Source of the DNA: Rothia mucilaginosa
GTDB lineage: Bacteria > Actinomycetota > Actinomycetes > Actinomycetales > Micrococcaceae
Assembly: GCF_901875305.1 (NCBI RefSeq)
Contig: NZ_CABFLY010000003.1
Coordinates: forward strand, 186,001 to 250,000
Length of the DNA: 64,000 nucleotides
Direction: 5' to 3'
Shown here: one piece after another, positions 39,719 through 49,652 of the stretch
How the letters are laid out: each line of letters opens with the position of its first letter
How positions within the stretch are numbered: the first letter of the stretch is position 1
Made by a program: the position numbers and the translations under genes
Notes under the pieces: generated by a model
What the model saw: only the letters and a program-made list of their open reading frames with translations
Databases searched by the model: none
What the model was told of the DNA's origin: nothing

Positions 39719-40909
39719 ATGAGCGCCACCCCCACCCGCCAGAAGAAAACCCTCTGGCTCTACGGCATTATCGCCCTGCTTCTCATCATCACCGTCGGCA
39801 CGCTCATCAGCGCCCAAAACATCAAAACCACCGCCCAAAAAGACGCGGAAGCGGCACCCCCGGACCCCTCCACCATCACTGCCACGGTCACCCGCGAAAA
39901 ACTGCGCACCACCGTGCCCCTGACCTGCACCGCCAACTACGCCACCTCAACCCCGCTACGCTACAGCGGTGAAGGACAGTACACCGCAATCACCATCAAA
40001 CACGGTGACACCGTCGGCAACGGCACCCTCATCGCAGAAGTCAACGGTGAACCTCTTATCACCCTGACCGGCGGCTTCGCGCTCTACCGCGACCTCAAAC
40101 TCGACGACAGCGGCCCCGACGCTGCGCTCCTCAACAATGCGCTAACCGCCATGGGACGTCAGGGCCCGCAGCCCGCGCGCATCACCGAAGACACCTACGA
40201 GGCTCTCAACAACCTCCTCGACAGCCTCGGTTACCCGCACGTGAAGACTGACCAGCCCATTCCGGCCCGCTACTTCCTCATCATCAACCGCGCCGGACTC
40301 GTTACCGGTAACTCCCGCGCAACCGGCGCCATTGCAGACGGCCCCGTAGCCACTATCGCAGAAGGTAGCAAGACCCTCAGCTGCACCGGAGCCACCGGCA
40401 GGCTCACTCCCGAAGCTCGTAGCGGTCAGAAGGTAACCGTGCCCTCCCTCGGTGATACTGAGTACATCGCAACCCTCGGATACAAGAACACCTCCGAAGC
40501 CGCCGGTGCCGCAGGCAACAGCCAGGCCGGTCGCCAGGCCAATGGCGCAGAAGGCGCGGCTGGCTCCAACCTCAACGGCGCAGCCGGTGCGGCAGGAAGC
40601 ACCGAAGGGGAACGCATCCTCACCCTCGACGTAGGGGATAAAGCGGACAGTCTCCGAGGCACCGTCAACGCGGAACTCACCCTCGAAGAAACCCTCGAAG
40701 CGCACCTGGTCGTGCCCTCATCGGCGCTCTACACCCGTGACGGACAGACCCGAGTCATCGTGCTTGGCCCCGAAAGCTCCAACGGATCGAAGGCCCGTGA
40801 AGAACGCGAGGTAACCGTTACCGTCATCAGCAACGCCAACGGCAAGAACGCCGTCACCGGTGACCTGCACGAAGGCGACAGCGTCAAAATCATGCGCGAG
40901 AAAAAGTAG
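39719..40909 (+). CDS. MacA/HlyD-like membrane-anchored adaptor protein
   Basis: A 396-residue protein with one N-terminal membrane segment (about 12-31) and an outer part with a lipoyl/barrel-sandwich-like region split by a peptidoglycan-binding-like stretch (ALLNNALTAMGRQG...DSLGYP). A Gly/Ala/Asn-rich low-complexity insert (about 260-300) precedes a C-terminal beta-barrel section (LVVPSSALYTRDGQTRVIVL, DLHEGDSVKIM). This arrangement is common for Gram-positive adaptor proteins that work with MacB-type transporters. The stop is 9 bases before the next gene, so the two are certainly linked. The substrate is unknown. Confidence 0.8.
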   Translation: MSATPTRQKKTLWLYGIIALLLIITVGTLISAQNIKTTAQKDAEAAPPDPSTITATVTREKLRTTVPLTCTANYATSTPLRYSGEGQYTAITIKHGDTVGNGTLIAEVNGEPLITLTGGFALYRDLKLDDSGPDAALLNNALTAMGRQGPQPARITEDTYEALNNLLDSLGYPHVKTDQPIPARYFLIINRAGLVTGNSRATGAIADGPVATIAEGSKTLSCTGATGRLTPEARSGQKVTVPSLGDTEYIATLGYKNTSEAAGAAGNSQAGRQANGAEGAAGSNLNGAAGAAGSTEGERILTLDVGDKADSLRGTVNAELTLEETLEAHLVVPSSALYTRDGQTRVIVLGPESSNGSKAREEREVTVTVISNANGKNAVTGDLHEGDSVKIMREKK

Positions 40910-40918
40910 GGAGTAGCC

Positions 40919-42967
40919 ATGACTGACTCCCGCGCCGCTCACGCGCACCCACCAGCCTATAGCGTCGATATTCAGGGAGTGTCCCAGCACTTTATGCAGG
41001 GTGACACTCGAATTGACGTGCTCAAAAATATTGACCTGAAAGTCCGCTACGGAGAAGTTGTCGCAATTCTGGGACCGTCCGGTAGCGGCAAATCAACCCT
41101 GCTGAATATCCTCGGTCTGCTCAGCACGCCCGCTTCCGGCAGCTACCTGCTGGACGGTACAGACACCGCAACCTTCAACGCGGCACAGCGAGCTGAAGCG
41201 CGCCTGGACAGCATCGGTTTCGTCTTCCAGGCGTTCCACCTTATCGAGCATAAGAACGTGTACCGCAACGTTGAGCTACCGCTCATCTACCGTGGCGTGC
41301 CCAAAGCGGAACGAGCACAACGTGTTGAAGACATTCTCGCCCTGCTGGGGTTGAGCCACCGAACGGATGCACCCATCACCACTCTCTCAGGCGGTGAAAA
41401 GCAACGTGTGGCTATTGCCCGTGCGCTCATTGGGGAACCGGCGTTGCTGCTCTGTGATGAGCCGACCGGCTCGCTGGATGAAGAGCTCACCCGTGAAGTC
41501 ATTGATCTGCTCCGCGAATGTACGGGTGACCAGCAAAGCACGATTGTGATTACTCACGACCCGCTCGTGGCTGAGCACTGCGACCGGGTGCTACGTATGC
41601 ACGAGGGGCAGCTCATCGAGCAGGATGCACCGCGGCAGGAAGAAACGACCACCCGCGCGTCTCTGAACCTGCCTAGCTTTACTGAGGAACAAGCCTCTAA
41701 GCCGCAGGGGAGTGGGCGTGCACCCTGGGCGCTCGCCTCCCTCAAAGAAGCGTGGGACGCTACCGTGCACCGGGTGCGGCGCAATATCTTCACCATGCTT
41801 GGTGTGGTTCTGGGTATCGCTTCGCTTGTGCTGACCGTTGGTCTGACCGCCACCATTTCTGGGCAGCTGGCAGACAGCTTCGACATTTTTAGGGCTAAGC
41901 ACCTTACGATTAGCTCTACCCGCACCGAATCCATGAGCCGGGCTGAACTCTTGAGCCTGGCGGCAAGCGAAAATTATCGGCGCGTTAGTCAGCTGAACGG
42001 AGTGACCGGTACCGCGCTGGTGGATCAGCTGGATGAATCCGCCGATATTCAGCGCGGTCCAGACAACTTCGGTGAGCGCGGCGCGAACGTGACCGCTGCC
42101 GTTCTTGCGGCAACGCCCAGCATCTTTAGCGTGCAGGGTCATGACCTGGTGTGGGGTCGCACTTTCGACGAGGGGCATGTGGAGCGGAACGATAAGGTCG
42201 TGGTGCTCAGCGAAAGCGTGATGCGCCAGCTCGCGCTGCCCTATAGCCCCGGGGTCACGGTTTATATTCGCGATGAGCCGTACACCGTTATCGGTGTGGT
42301 GCGGGAGAATCCCTCGCTGACTCTGTCGTACGGTTCGGTCTACCTGCCGCTTGGCGCGAAGCCTGGTGCCGATGCTGAAGAAGCACAGCCCGCTGCCGGT
42401 GGCGGTGCCGCTGCGGCGCAGACCGGTAAGCGTTCCACTCAGATTGTGGTGAGTACTGTTGCCGGTGCCGCAAACCAGATTGCGGAGGAAGCACCGTACG
42501 CGCTCTTGCCGGAACGTCCCGCCCTGTATAGCGTGAGTGTGCCGCCGGAGCCGAAGACCCTTCGTGAGGCTGTCGACCAGCAGCAACGCACCATGCTTCT
42601 AGCCATGAGCGTTATTACCCTCGTGATTGGTGCGATGGGCATTATGAATACGTTCCTGGTTGCGGTGATGGAGCGTCGCCGTGAGGTTGGTTTGCGTCTG
42701 GCTATTGGTATGCGCCCTTCGGGTATTCTGCTGCAGTTCTCGGCGGAGGCGCTACTGACCGGCATCCTGGGCGCTGTGGCTGGTATTGTGCTGGCGGTTA
42801 ACGGCATCTCGATTGTGTCTTTGCTGAACCGTTGGACGCCGATTATTAGTGCCGACACTATTCTGCTGGGCCTGGGTGCTGGTGCGCTGGTTGGTGTGTT
42901 GGCTGGTCTGTACCCGGCGGCGAAGGCTTCGCGTATTGACCCGGCGCAGACCTTGGCGGCAGGCTAG
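40919..42967 (+). CDS. MacB-like ABC transporter, fused ATPase and FtsX-type permease
   Basis: A 682-residue fusion. Residues about 10-235 are the LolD/MacB-type ATPase: Walker A GPSGSGKST, Q-loop FVFQAFHLIEHKNVYRNVELPL, signature LSGGEKQRVAIARAL, Walker B LLLCDEPTGSLD. After a linker, residues about 275-682 form the permease: first helix (NIFTMLGVVLGIASLVLTVGL), a MacB-type periplasmic domain, and three C-terminal helices (LLAMSVITLVIGAMGIMNTFLVAV, LLTGILGAVAGIVLAVNGI, GLGAGALVGVLAGLYPA). MacB-type systems act as mechanotransmission exporters of peptides, antibiotics or lipoproteins. It is coupled to the upstream adaptor. Confidence 0.93.
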   Translation: MTDSRAAHAHPPAYSVDIQGVSQHFMQGDTRIDVLKNIDLKVRYGEVVAILGPSGSGKSTLLNILGLLSTPASGSYLLDGTDTATFNAAQRAEARLDSIGFVFQAFHLIEHKNVYRNVELPLIYRGVPKAERAQRVEDILALLGLSHRTDAPITTLSGGEKQRVAIARALIGEPALLLCDEPTGSLDEELTREVIDLLRECTGDQQSTIVITHDPLVAEHCDRVLRMHEGQLIEQDAPRQEETTTRASLNLPSFTEEQASKPQGSGRAPWALASLKEAWDATVHRVRRNIFTMLGVVLGIASLVLTVGLTATISGQLADSFDIFRAKHLTISSTRTESMSRAELLSLAASENYRRVSQLNGVTGTALVDQLDESADIQRGPDNFGERGANVTAAVLAATPSIFSVQGHDLVWGRTFDEGHVERNDKVVVLSESVMRQLALPYSPGVTVYIRDEPYTVIGVVRENPSLTLSYGSVYLPLGAKPGADAEEAQPAAGGGAAAAQTGKRSTQIVVSTVAGAANQIAEEAPYALLPERPALYSVSVPPEPKTLREAVDQQQRTMLLAMSVITLVIGAMGIMNTFLVAVMERRREVGLRLAIGMRPSGILLQFSAEALLTGILGAVAGIVLAVNGISIVSLLNRWTPIISADTILLGLGAGALVGVLAGLYPAAKASRIDPAQTLAAG

Positions 42968-42978
42968 TCGTTGAGGAA

Positions 42979-43165
42979 GGCGCGGAGGGGCGGTGTCGTC
43001 CGTAGTGACATCAGGGCGTTCTCCGTAGCCTATGCGGACCAGGCGGTGAGGCTACACCTTCCGGAAGCGCCCTCAGGGTGTCACACGGGTGCTCTCCGCA
43101 GCGAAGCGAGGAGAGTGCGGAGCACCCGTGTGACGGGTGCCCCTGCGTAGGCGCGGAGGAAGTGT
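42979..43165. repeat. Dispersed palindromic intergenic repeat, copy 2
   Basis: Contains a partial module A (ggggcggtgtcgtccgtag, then gacatcaggg) and an inverted module B whose long hairpin pairs about 43081-43093 with 43131-43143. The right end (gacgggtgcccctgcgtaggcgcggagga) is the reverse complement of the left end of copy 1, showing that the family occurs in both orientations. Confidence 0.85.
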
Positions 43166-43199
43166 GTAGCGAACCGCCACAGGAGCAGAGATAAGCAAA

Positions 43200-43245
43200 G
43201 AACGCCCCGTCCGTATCACTCAGATACAGACGGAGCGTTCTTTTT
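43200..43245 (+). terminator. Rho-independent terminator after the MacB-like operon
   Basis: Stem of gaacgc/gcgttc with tccgtatc/gatacagacgga pairing inside, followed by TTTTT on the plus strand. It lies just before the convergent oligopeptidase gene. Confidence 0.8.
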
Positions 43246-43258
43246 AAAGCGCGGTTAC

Positions 43259-45436
43259 TTACTTAGTAACGCCGAGGTGCGTCAGCAGGAACGCGTAATC
43301 CCACGCAATCTCACGCCAACGAGTGTACCTGCCGGAACCACCACCGTGACCGCCCGACATGTCAATCTTCAGCAGCGGCACCGGCGACGACGGGTCAATC
43401 TGCTCACGCAGCGCCGCAACCCACTTGGCGGGCTCCACGTAGAGTACGCGGGTGTCGTGCAGGCTCGTCACCGCAGCAATCGCCGGGTAGCGGACCGGGC
43501 GGATGTTCTCGTACGGGGTGTATGACTTCATGTAGGCGTACACTTCGGGGTCCTTAATCGGGTTGCCCCACTCTTCCCACTCCATCGCTGACAGCGGCAG
43601 CTCCGGGTCAAGGATGGTGGTCAGTGCATCCACGAACGGTACGGCTGCCAGGCAGGCGGCGTATTTTTCGGGGGCGAGGTTCAGAACGGCGCCCATGAGT
43701 AGGCCGCCCGCGCTACCGCCGTAGCAACCGATACGCGCCTCATCAGCCCACGGCTTAGCCGCAATGTAGCTGGTGACGTCCACGAAGTCGGTGAAGGTGT
43801 TCTTCTTCGCGAGCTTCTTGCCGTTCTGGTACCAGGAGCGGCCCATCTCGCCTCCGCCGCGAATGTGCGCGATGACGTAGATGACGCCGCGGTCTAGGAT
43901 TGACAGCATCGGGATGGAGAACATCGGGTCCATGGACGACTCATACGAGCCGTAACCATACTGGATGACCGGGTGCGGCTTGCTCATGTCCAGGTCGGCG
44001 CGGTGAATCACCGAAATGGGGATGAGCGTGCCGTCCGCGGCCGGTGCCCAGTCGCGGTAGGCGCGGTAGTCCTCGCGGTTGTAGCCGCCCAGCACCGGGG
44101 TTTCACGGCGTAGTAGCAGGGTCTGCGACATGGGGAAGTAGTCGTAGACACGGCGCGGAGTCAGGTACGAGGTGTAGGCGATGCGCAGCACGGGGGAGTA
44201 GTTCTCCGCACGCAGCACCGAGGCGGTGTACAGTTCCTCGTCGAAGCCGGCAGGCTCCATGAAGGTCACGCCCGCGGGGCGGCGGCGGCGCCACTGGATG
44301 GGCAGCTGTTCACGCGGCGCGAGGAAAATGCGGGTGGTGGTGTCTGCACGGGCGGTAACGACCAGGTGCGTTGCGGTGAGCGTGAAACCTTCCAGGCGCA
44401 CATGCTCGCTGTGGCGGATGACCGGAACCCAGCGGGCCGCGTACTCGTCGAGGTTTTCACCCTCGCGCGGCATGTCGGCGAGCACCAGCTCAGAGTTCAA
44501 CGCCTTGTAGTCGTGCTGGATGAGTAGGTGCTGTTCACCAGCAATAGTGATCGGCTCAGCGTAGTATTCGATGCCTGCGCTCTTAGGGATGATGAGCGTC
44601 GGCTCACTCTTGGGTTGATCGATGGGGACGATGCGCACTTCCGTGTATTCGGAGTTGGAACTCGTCAGGATGACAGAAGAACGATCGGAACTCATGGCGG
44701 GCGAGAGCCACATGGTGTTGTCCGGCTCTTCGTAGATGAGGTAATCTTCGGTGCCCTGCCCGATATCGTGTACGTACACGCGCCAGGGGCGCCAGGAATC
44801 GTCCGGTACCACGTAGACGAGCTGGCTGGCGTGATTGATGAAGAAGGAACCCGCCGCAATGTTGGGGATGGTGTCTTCGAGGAAGGTACCGGTTTCCATG
44901 TTGAGGAAACGCTGCTCGTAGCGTTCGTCGCCCTTCTCGTCCACGGAGATGCTCAGCAGCTTGCCGTTACGCGCGGGCTGGAAGCTACCAAGGGAGAAAA
45001 ACTCCATGTCCTTGGCGTACTCGTTGCAGTCGAGGATGACGACCTCACCCTCGAGGACCTCGCCGGGGGTGACGGTCGGCGGGGTGTAGCGCACGACCTC
45101 ATCACCCTCGTTGAGGGCGGGGTAGCGGTAGAAGACGGGGTACTGGCCGCCGGGCACCATGCGGCTGTAGTACCACCAGTCGCCGATGCGGTTCGGGACG
45201 GTCAAGTCCGATAGGAGGGTACGGTCCTTAATTTCGTTGAAGATGGACTCGCGGAGGGGCTGTTCATCTGCGGTGACGGCTTCGGTGTACGCGGCTTCAG
45301 CCTTGAGGTAGTTGAGGACCTCTTCGCTTTCCTTGTCGCGGAGCCATTCGTAGTGGTCGATGAAGACGTCGCCGTGGTGTTCGCGGCGGTGCTCGACCTT
45401 CTTCGGTACGGGCGGGGTGAGGTTCTGTTCAGCCAT
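43259..45436 (-). CDS. ptrB: Oligopeptidase B (prolyl oligopeptidase family, S9A)
   Basis: A 725-residue serine peptidase cleaving after basic residues in short peptides. An N-terminal seven-bladed propeller (from about residue 70 to 400) is followed by an alpha/beta-hydrolase domain with the nucleophile in GCYGGSAGGLLMG (near residue 573), the Asp in SLHDTRVLYVEPAKW and the His in SGGHGGGSGR near the C-terminus. The opening PKKVEHRREHHGDVFIDHYEWLRDKE is typical of the family. Start at ATG 45436 with GAGGTGG upstream; the open frame extends further but that part is low-complexity and Ala/Pro-rich. Confidence 0.95.
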   Translation of the reverse strand: MAEQNLTPPVPKKVEHRREHHGDVFIDHYEWLRDKESEEVLNYLKAEAAYTEAVTADEQPLRESIFNEIKDRTLLSDLTVPNRIGDWWYYSRMVPGGQYPVFYRYPALNEGDEVVRYTPPTVTPGEVLEGEVVILDCNEYAKDMEFFSLGSFQPARNGKLLSISVDEKGDERYEQRFLNMETGTFLEDTIPNIAAGSFFINHASQLVYVVPDDSWRPWRVYVHDIGQGTEDYLIYEEPDNTMWLSPAMSSDRSSVILTSSNSEYTEVRIVPIDQPKSEPTLIIPKSAGIEYYAEPITIAGEQHLLIQHDYKALNSELVLADMPREGENLDEYAARWVPVIRHSEHVRLEGFTLTATHLVVTARADTTTRIFLAPREQLPIQWRRRRPAGVTFMEPAGFDEELYTASVLRAENYSPVLRIAYTSYLTPRRVYDYFPMSQTLLLRRETPVLGGYNREDYRAYRDWAPAADGTLIPISVIHRADLDMSKPHPVIQYGYGSYESSMDPMFSIPMLSILDRGVIYVIAHIRGGGEMGRSWYQNGKKLAKKNTFTDFVDVTSYIAAKPWADEARIGCYGGSAGGLLMGAVLNLAPEKYAACLAAVPFVDALTTILDPELPLSAMEWEEWGNPIKDPEVYAYMKSYTPYENIRPVRYPAIAAVTSLHDTRVLYVEPAKWVAALREQIDPSSPVPLLKIDMSGGHGGGSGRYTRWREIAWDYAFLLTHLGVTK

Positions 45437-45660
45437 GAGGCCACCTCTTTCCTTGAGTTTAGATCTGTGAACGGTGTGTGCCGGAGGTGCAGGGGTCCCC
45501 GCCGTGGGCTTGGCGGAGGGGGCGCTGGGGCCTGTGGGCACGCCTAGTTCTAGTGTATCGAAGAGTGAGGGAGGCTACTATATTGCTGTCTGCGCCGGAT
45601 TGCCCGGCTCAGCTTATGGAAGCATCGCCGAAGCACCGCCGGAACGTGCATGTTCGGCAG

Positions 45661-46863
45661 TTAGTTGGCCCGCCCCTTAATGGACATGAGAGTGCGGCGG
45701 CCCGCCTTGTTCGCCTTCGTGAAGGCACGGTTGCTCTGCCGGTACTCGCGCTCCTGGGAGCGCAGGCGTAGGCGCGCGGATTCGGCCATCATCCTGCGGT
45801 AGCGTTCGAAACGCTCGGGGTTGAGGACGCCGTCGGTGAGTGCCTGCTGCACCGCGCATCCGGGTTCGGAGCTGTGGGAGCAGTCGCTGTACCGGCACGC
45901 GGAGGCGTAGCTGGAGACGTCCTCGAAGGTTTCGTCAATCGCGGCGCTATCGCTTGTGGCGGCTAGCGCTCGCACGCCCGGGGTGTCAATGAGCACCGTG
46001 CCTGCTGAAGATTCTGCACAGGAGTCTGCCTCACCGGGCAGAACGATCATTTGGCGACTGGTGGTGGTGTGGCGTCCCTTGCCGTCGGTGCCGCGAACCG
46101 CGGAGGTTACCTGCACCTGGTTCTCTGAGCCGTCCTCGCGGGGGTCAACTCCGGGGTTGAGCAGGGCGTTGACGAGGGTGGATTTTCCGGCGCCGCTGCG
46201 GCCCAGGAATGCGGCGGTGCGCCCGGCAACGAGCTCCGCGACCGGGGTAGGGTCGTAGCCGTTATCCGTGCAGACGGTGAGTACCGCATCCACGCCGCCC
46301 CCCAGAGACTCCCGGTACCCGGCGAGCTGTTCGGCCGTCACCAGGTCACCCTTGGTGAGAATCAGCGCGACCTGCACCCCGGAGGCATGCGCCAGGGCGG
46401 TGTAGCGTTCAATGCGCCCGATGGACGGCTCGGGGAAGCACGGTTCAACGATGCAGAGCATATCCACGTTAGCGGCGACGGGCTGATCCGCGGATTCTCG
46501 GGTGGCGCTGGGGCGGGTGAGGTAGCTGCGTCGGGGCAGAATCACGAGGAGCTTATGCTCCGCGGGCTGGGTTTCACCGCCGGTTCCCGGGATGGGCTGG
46601 GCGAGCACCCAGTCACCGACAACGGGGTATTCTTCTTCACCGTAGTCGTTCTCGACCGGGCGCAGGGGAGCGGAAAGCTTCACGAGCTCGCCCCGCTCAC
46701 AGGTCAGCAGCTCGCAGCGGGTGCGGTGCACGGCGCTGATGCGGGCGAGGGTGAAATCTTCGAGGGTACCGTCGAGGGTGAACGCGGCGCGGATTGCCGC
46801 ACCCTGCCAGGAGGGGTCGAAACCGAGGGCCTCGAGCGTGTAGACGGCGGGAGGAGTAGTCAC
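45661..46863 (-). CDS. rsgA: Ribosome small-subunit-dependent GTPase A (RsgA)
   Basis: A circularly permuted GTPase assisting late 30S ribosome maturation. Motifs in permuted order: G4 LILTKGD, G1 GRSGAGKSTLVNALL, G3 DTPGVRAL, and a zinc site CRYSDCSHSSEPGC with a C-terminal basic helix. An N-terminal OB-like region precedes them. The start is uncertain: I use GTG 46863 (protein begins TTPPAVYTLEALGF), giving 400 residues; another GTG at 46962 would add 33 basic residues. The ribosome site at 46863 is weak. Confidence 0.9.
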   Translation of the reverse strand: MTTPPAVYTLEALGFDPSWQGAAIRAAFTLDGTLEDFTLARISAVHRTRCELLTCERGELVKLSAPLRPVENDYGEEEYPVVGDWVLAQPIPGTGGETQPAEHKLLVILPRRSYLTRPSATRESADQPVAANVDMLCIVEPCFPEPSIGRIERYTALAHASGVQVALILTKGDLVTAEQLAGYRESLGGGVDAVLTVCTDNGYDPTPVAELVAGRTAAFLGRSGAGKSTLVNALLNPGVDPREDGSENQVQVTSAVRGTDGKGRHTTTSRQMIVLPGEADSCAESSAGTVLIDTPGVRALAATSDSAAIDETFEDVSSYASACRYSDCSHSSEPGCAVQQALTDGVLNPERFERYRRMMAESARLRLRSQEREYRQSNRAFTKANKAGRRTLMSIKGRAN

Positions 46864-46976
46864 AGGAGATTCTTTCTTGGTTGCAGCACCCGGTTGAATA
46901 TGACGCCCGGATAATGCGCCGGGTAGTGGGCACTTAAAAGGTTTGTTCCTTTTGGGTTTCACGCCCTATAGCAGCG

Positions 46977-47807
46977 TTATAGCAGTGAAGCGCGGGCGCC
47001 GGCGCGGATGCGGCGGGCGGCAAGGACCGTCAGCCCCAACCCGATTGCGGCGTAGAGTACCGCCAGGGCTGTGTCCGCTGCCAGGAGCGCGAAGAGATCC
47101 GGCGCGGTGCTGCTCGCAATACCGCCAGAGGCGTCTAGAGCCTGCACCAGCCGGGAGCCGGGAACCCAGGAACACACCCACGCAAGCCACGCGGGGTAGG
47201 TGCTCACCGGAACGATCACACCCGCGCTGACCGGCAGAATAATGGACAGAAAATTGGATCCCGTGTACGGATCCGATAGGTACAGGCCCAGCCCGGCGGC
47301 AAAAATGCCCAGGCATACCCCGCCCAGAACCGCAACGGGCATCAGCGCGATGGCGCCGAGCAGAAGCCCGGAACCCGCCCCGGTAGGGGGTGCCGTGAGG
47401 GAGAGCAACCACACGATACCCACATTGCTCAGGCCCGTTACGGAAGCCAGCAGCGCGGGCACCGCCGCCGCACCCAGCCAGTAGCCCGCATCCACCGCTC
47501 GTGCCGTGCACACGTACTCGAAGACGCCGATCCACCGGTCGGTAGCGACTCGCGCGACAATGCCGGCGGCCACCGAGCTGAGGGTGGCAATCAGCGCGGT
47601 CGCGCAGCCGATGCGCACCGTATCGTTCGCGGCGAGGTCGGCGCCCAGAAGCACCGTAAAAAGCACGTTGAGGCCCGGCACGAGCACCAGGGTCGTAATA
47701 GCCGTTCCGAGGGTCGCGAAGGTAATCGATGACGACCAGCCGATAGAGGCGGTAGACAGCGCCCGACGCACCACGCCGGGCAGGGAGCCAGTAGAGAGAA
47801 CACGCAC
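46977..47807 (-). CDS. ABC-2 type permease, second subunit
   Basis: A 276-residue membrane protein with about six hydrophobic segments and an overall ABC-2 permease look (VRRALSTASIGWSSSITFATLGT, NVLFTVLLGAD, IILPVSAGVIVPVSTYPAWLAWVCSWVPGSRLVQALDASGG). A GTG at 47807 starts one base after the stop of the upstream permease gene, behind a GGGGGCG site; the open frame runs upstream but would overlap. Third gene of the ATPase-permease-permease operon. Confidence 0.75.
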   Translation of the reverse strand: MRVLSTGSLPGVVRRALSTASIGWSSSITFATLGTAITTLVLVPGLNVLFTVLLGADLAANDTVRIGCATALIATLSSVAAGIVARVATDRWIGVFEYVCTARAVDAGYWLGAAAVPALLASVTGLSNVGIVWLLSLTAPPTGAGSGLLLGAIALMPVAVLGGVCLGIFAAGLGLYLSDPYTGSNFLSIILPVSAGVIVPVSTYPAWLAWVCSWVPGSRLVQALDASGGIASSTAPDLFALLAADTALAVLYAAIGLGLTVLAARRIRAGARASLL

Positions 47808-47808
47808 G

Positions 47809-48669
47809 CTACATCGCCCCCAGGGTGCCGCGGCGACGGGCGGAGGCGAGAGCCTTCCGCGCAAAGAGGAAAGCGCATGCCGCCCAGATGAAGCTCACGA
47901 TCAGGGTCTGAACCAAGGGGAGGAGCGCATCCGCCGGGGTAGTGATGGCGGTACGCCCAAGTAGGAGGTGAACCGGCGCCTGCAGGGGAATGAGCACGCC
48001 CGCGGCATCCAGCCAGGCGGGCGCTTCAACGGTCGTGAAGAGAACCCCGGAGAGAATAAACACCGGCACGAGGAGCAGCTCCTCGTAGGCGATGGCGTTC
48101 GGCGTCGCCACGAAGAACACCGCAATCATGAACGTGACCGACAGGCACGCAAGCCATAGCAGGGGAACGCCCAGAACGTAGCGTGGCCAGAGCGCGGAAA
48201 AGTCCGTGACCTGCAGGTTGAGGGTCGCCAGGGTCCACGTCAACCAGGCCAGCGGTAGGGCCGCCAGACCCACGATGGAGGCGCTCGAAACGATAGCCGC
48301 CAGCACCCGCACCGGAGAAATCGACCCCGAACACAGGTACACGAGGGTCCCGCGGAAACGCTCAAAATTGATGATGCCCGCAGACACGATACAGACCGAC
48401 CACATGCCCACAATACCCGCGCGGGTCCACGCCAGGGTCGGGTCAACGGAGTGCCCCGCGGAGCTCTGCGCCGCCGCGTGCACGGCAAGAGCTTGGATAA
48501 TAACCGATCCGAGTACCGTACTGATGAGTAGCTGAATGAAGTAGGGGACCGTCAGGAACTGCCGCAGACTAAAGCCCATGAGCCGTAGCTGACGGGCGCA
48601 CTCCTGCCACAGGTTGCACCCTCGGCGCTGTTGCCGGGACTCTTTCGGATGCCGCGTCTGAGCGTTCAT
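47809..48669 (-). CDS. ABC-2 type permease, first subunit
   Basis: A 286-residue membrane protein with about six membrane segments, including FLTVPYFIQLLISTVLGSVIIQAL near the N-terminus and LLLVPVFILSGVLFTTVEAPAWLDAAGVLIPLQAP in the second half, the latter typical of ABC-2 export permeases. The ATG at 48669 overlaps the stop of the ATPase gene by 4 bases, so translation is coupled. It presumably forms a heterodimer with the following permease. The substrate is unknown. Confidence 0.8.
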   Translation of the reverse strand: MNAQTRHPKESRQQRRGCNLWQECARQLRLMGFSLRQFLTVPYFIQLLISTVLGSVIIQALAVHAAAQSSAGHSVDPTLAWTRAGIVGMWSVCIVSAGIINFERFRGTLVYLCSGSISPVRVLAAIVSSASIVGLAALPLAWLTWTLATLNLQVTDFSALWPRYVLGVPLLWLACLSVTFMIAVFFVATPNAIAYEELLLVPVFILSGVLFTTVEAPAWLDAAGVLIPLQAPVHLLLGRTAITTPADALLPLVQTLIVSFIWAACAFLFARKALASARRRGTLGAM

Positions 48670-49652
48670 CGTTTGAGCCCCTCCGCCATCGCCAGGTATG
48701 CCTCTTCCAAGGTTGCCGGGCGAGTGTACGGCTCGGTCCGTACCCCAATGCGTGAGGCGGTGAGCCCCTCCGCCAGGATGCGGTGCGCCTCGCCCGCCTC
48801 GAATGTGGCGCGCTCGCCGTGCCAGTAGAGGGTCAGCTCCCAACCGGAACCGCGCGGGGCAAACAGCACCGCCGCCTTATCGCCGAGGAAGCCGCGTAGT
48901 GTATCAATGCCCTCGGTAGCGGTGGGGTCCACCTGAACCACGGTCGTGGCGGCAATACCTGCGTGCGCGGCAACGTCCTCGAGGGTGCCGCTCACCGCAA
49001 CGGAACCGGCGCCCAAAACGGTGATGGTGTGCGCCAGATCCTCAATTTCGCCGAGCAGGTGGCTCGTCAGCAGAATGGCGGTACCTTCATCCGCCAGAGA
49101 CCGGATGAGGGTACGCACGGTCAGGGCGATATCGGGGTCGAGCCCGTTGGTTGGCTCATCCAGCAGGAGCAGGGCGGGGGAGCCGAGCAGGGCGCGGGCA
49201 ATATGTAGGCGCTGCTTCATGCCGCGGGAGAACTCCTGGACGGGCCGCGTGGCGGCGTCGGTGAGCTCTACACGGGCTAGGGCGTGTTCCACCTCGTGCC
49301 GCCGGGCCCGCCCGGAAACCCCCGCAACATCGGCGAAGAACAGCAGGTTGTCGCGGGCACTGGCTCGCGGGTAGAAGCCGTTCTCCCCGCCCAACGCGAG
49401 ACCCACGTGACGGCGCGCCCGCTGCGGGTGAGCGATAGCATCAACGCCGTTCACGGTGAGGCTACCGCCGGTGGGTGTGAGCAGGGTCGAGCACATCTGC
49501 ACGGTCGTCGTTTTGCCCGCACCGTTGGGGCCGAGAAGGGCATGAATTTCACCGGAGCTAACGCGAAGCGACACCCGGTCGACGGCGGTAAAGGCGCGTT
49601 CGCCTGTGCCAAAGACGCGGCTGAGCTGCGCGGCGTCAAGAATTGTAGACAT
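48666..49652 (-). CDS. ABC transporter ATP-binding protein (DrrA-like)
   Basis: A 328-residue ATPase: Walker A GPNGAGKTTTV, signature EFSRGMKQRLHIARALL, Walker B LLLLDEPTNGLDPD, H-loop ILLTSHLLGEIE, and a C-terminal regulatory extension of about 100 residues as found in DrrA-type exporters. First gene of a three-gene ABC-2 export operon with two permeases, probably moving a drug, peptide or lipid outward. Confidence 0.93.
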   Translation of the reverse strand: MSTILDAAQLSRVFGTGERAFTAVDRVSLRVSSGEIHALLGPNGAGKTTTVQMCSTLLTPTGGSLTVNGVDAIAHPQRARRHVGLALGGENGFYPRASARDNLLFFADVAGVSGRARRHEVEHALARVELTDAATRPVQEFSRGMKQRLHIARALLGSPALLLLDEPTNGLDPDIALTVRTLIRSLADEGTAILLTSHLLGEIEDLAHTITVLGAGSVAVSGTLEDVAAHAGIAATTVVQVDPTATEGIDTLRGFLGDKAAVLFAPRGSGWELTLYWHGERATFEAGEAHRILAEGLTASRIGVRTEPYTRPATLEEAYLAMAEGLKR

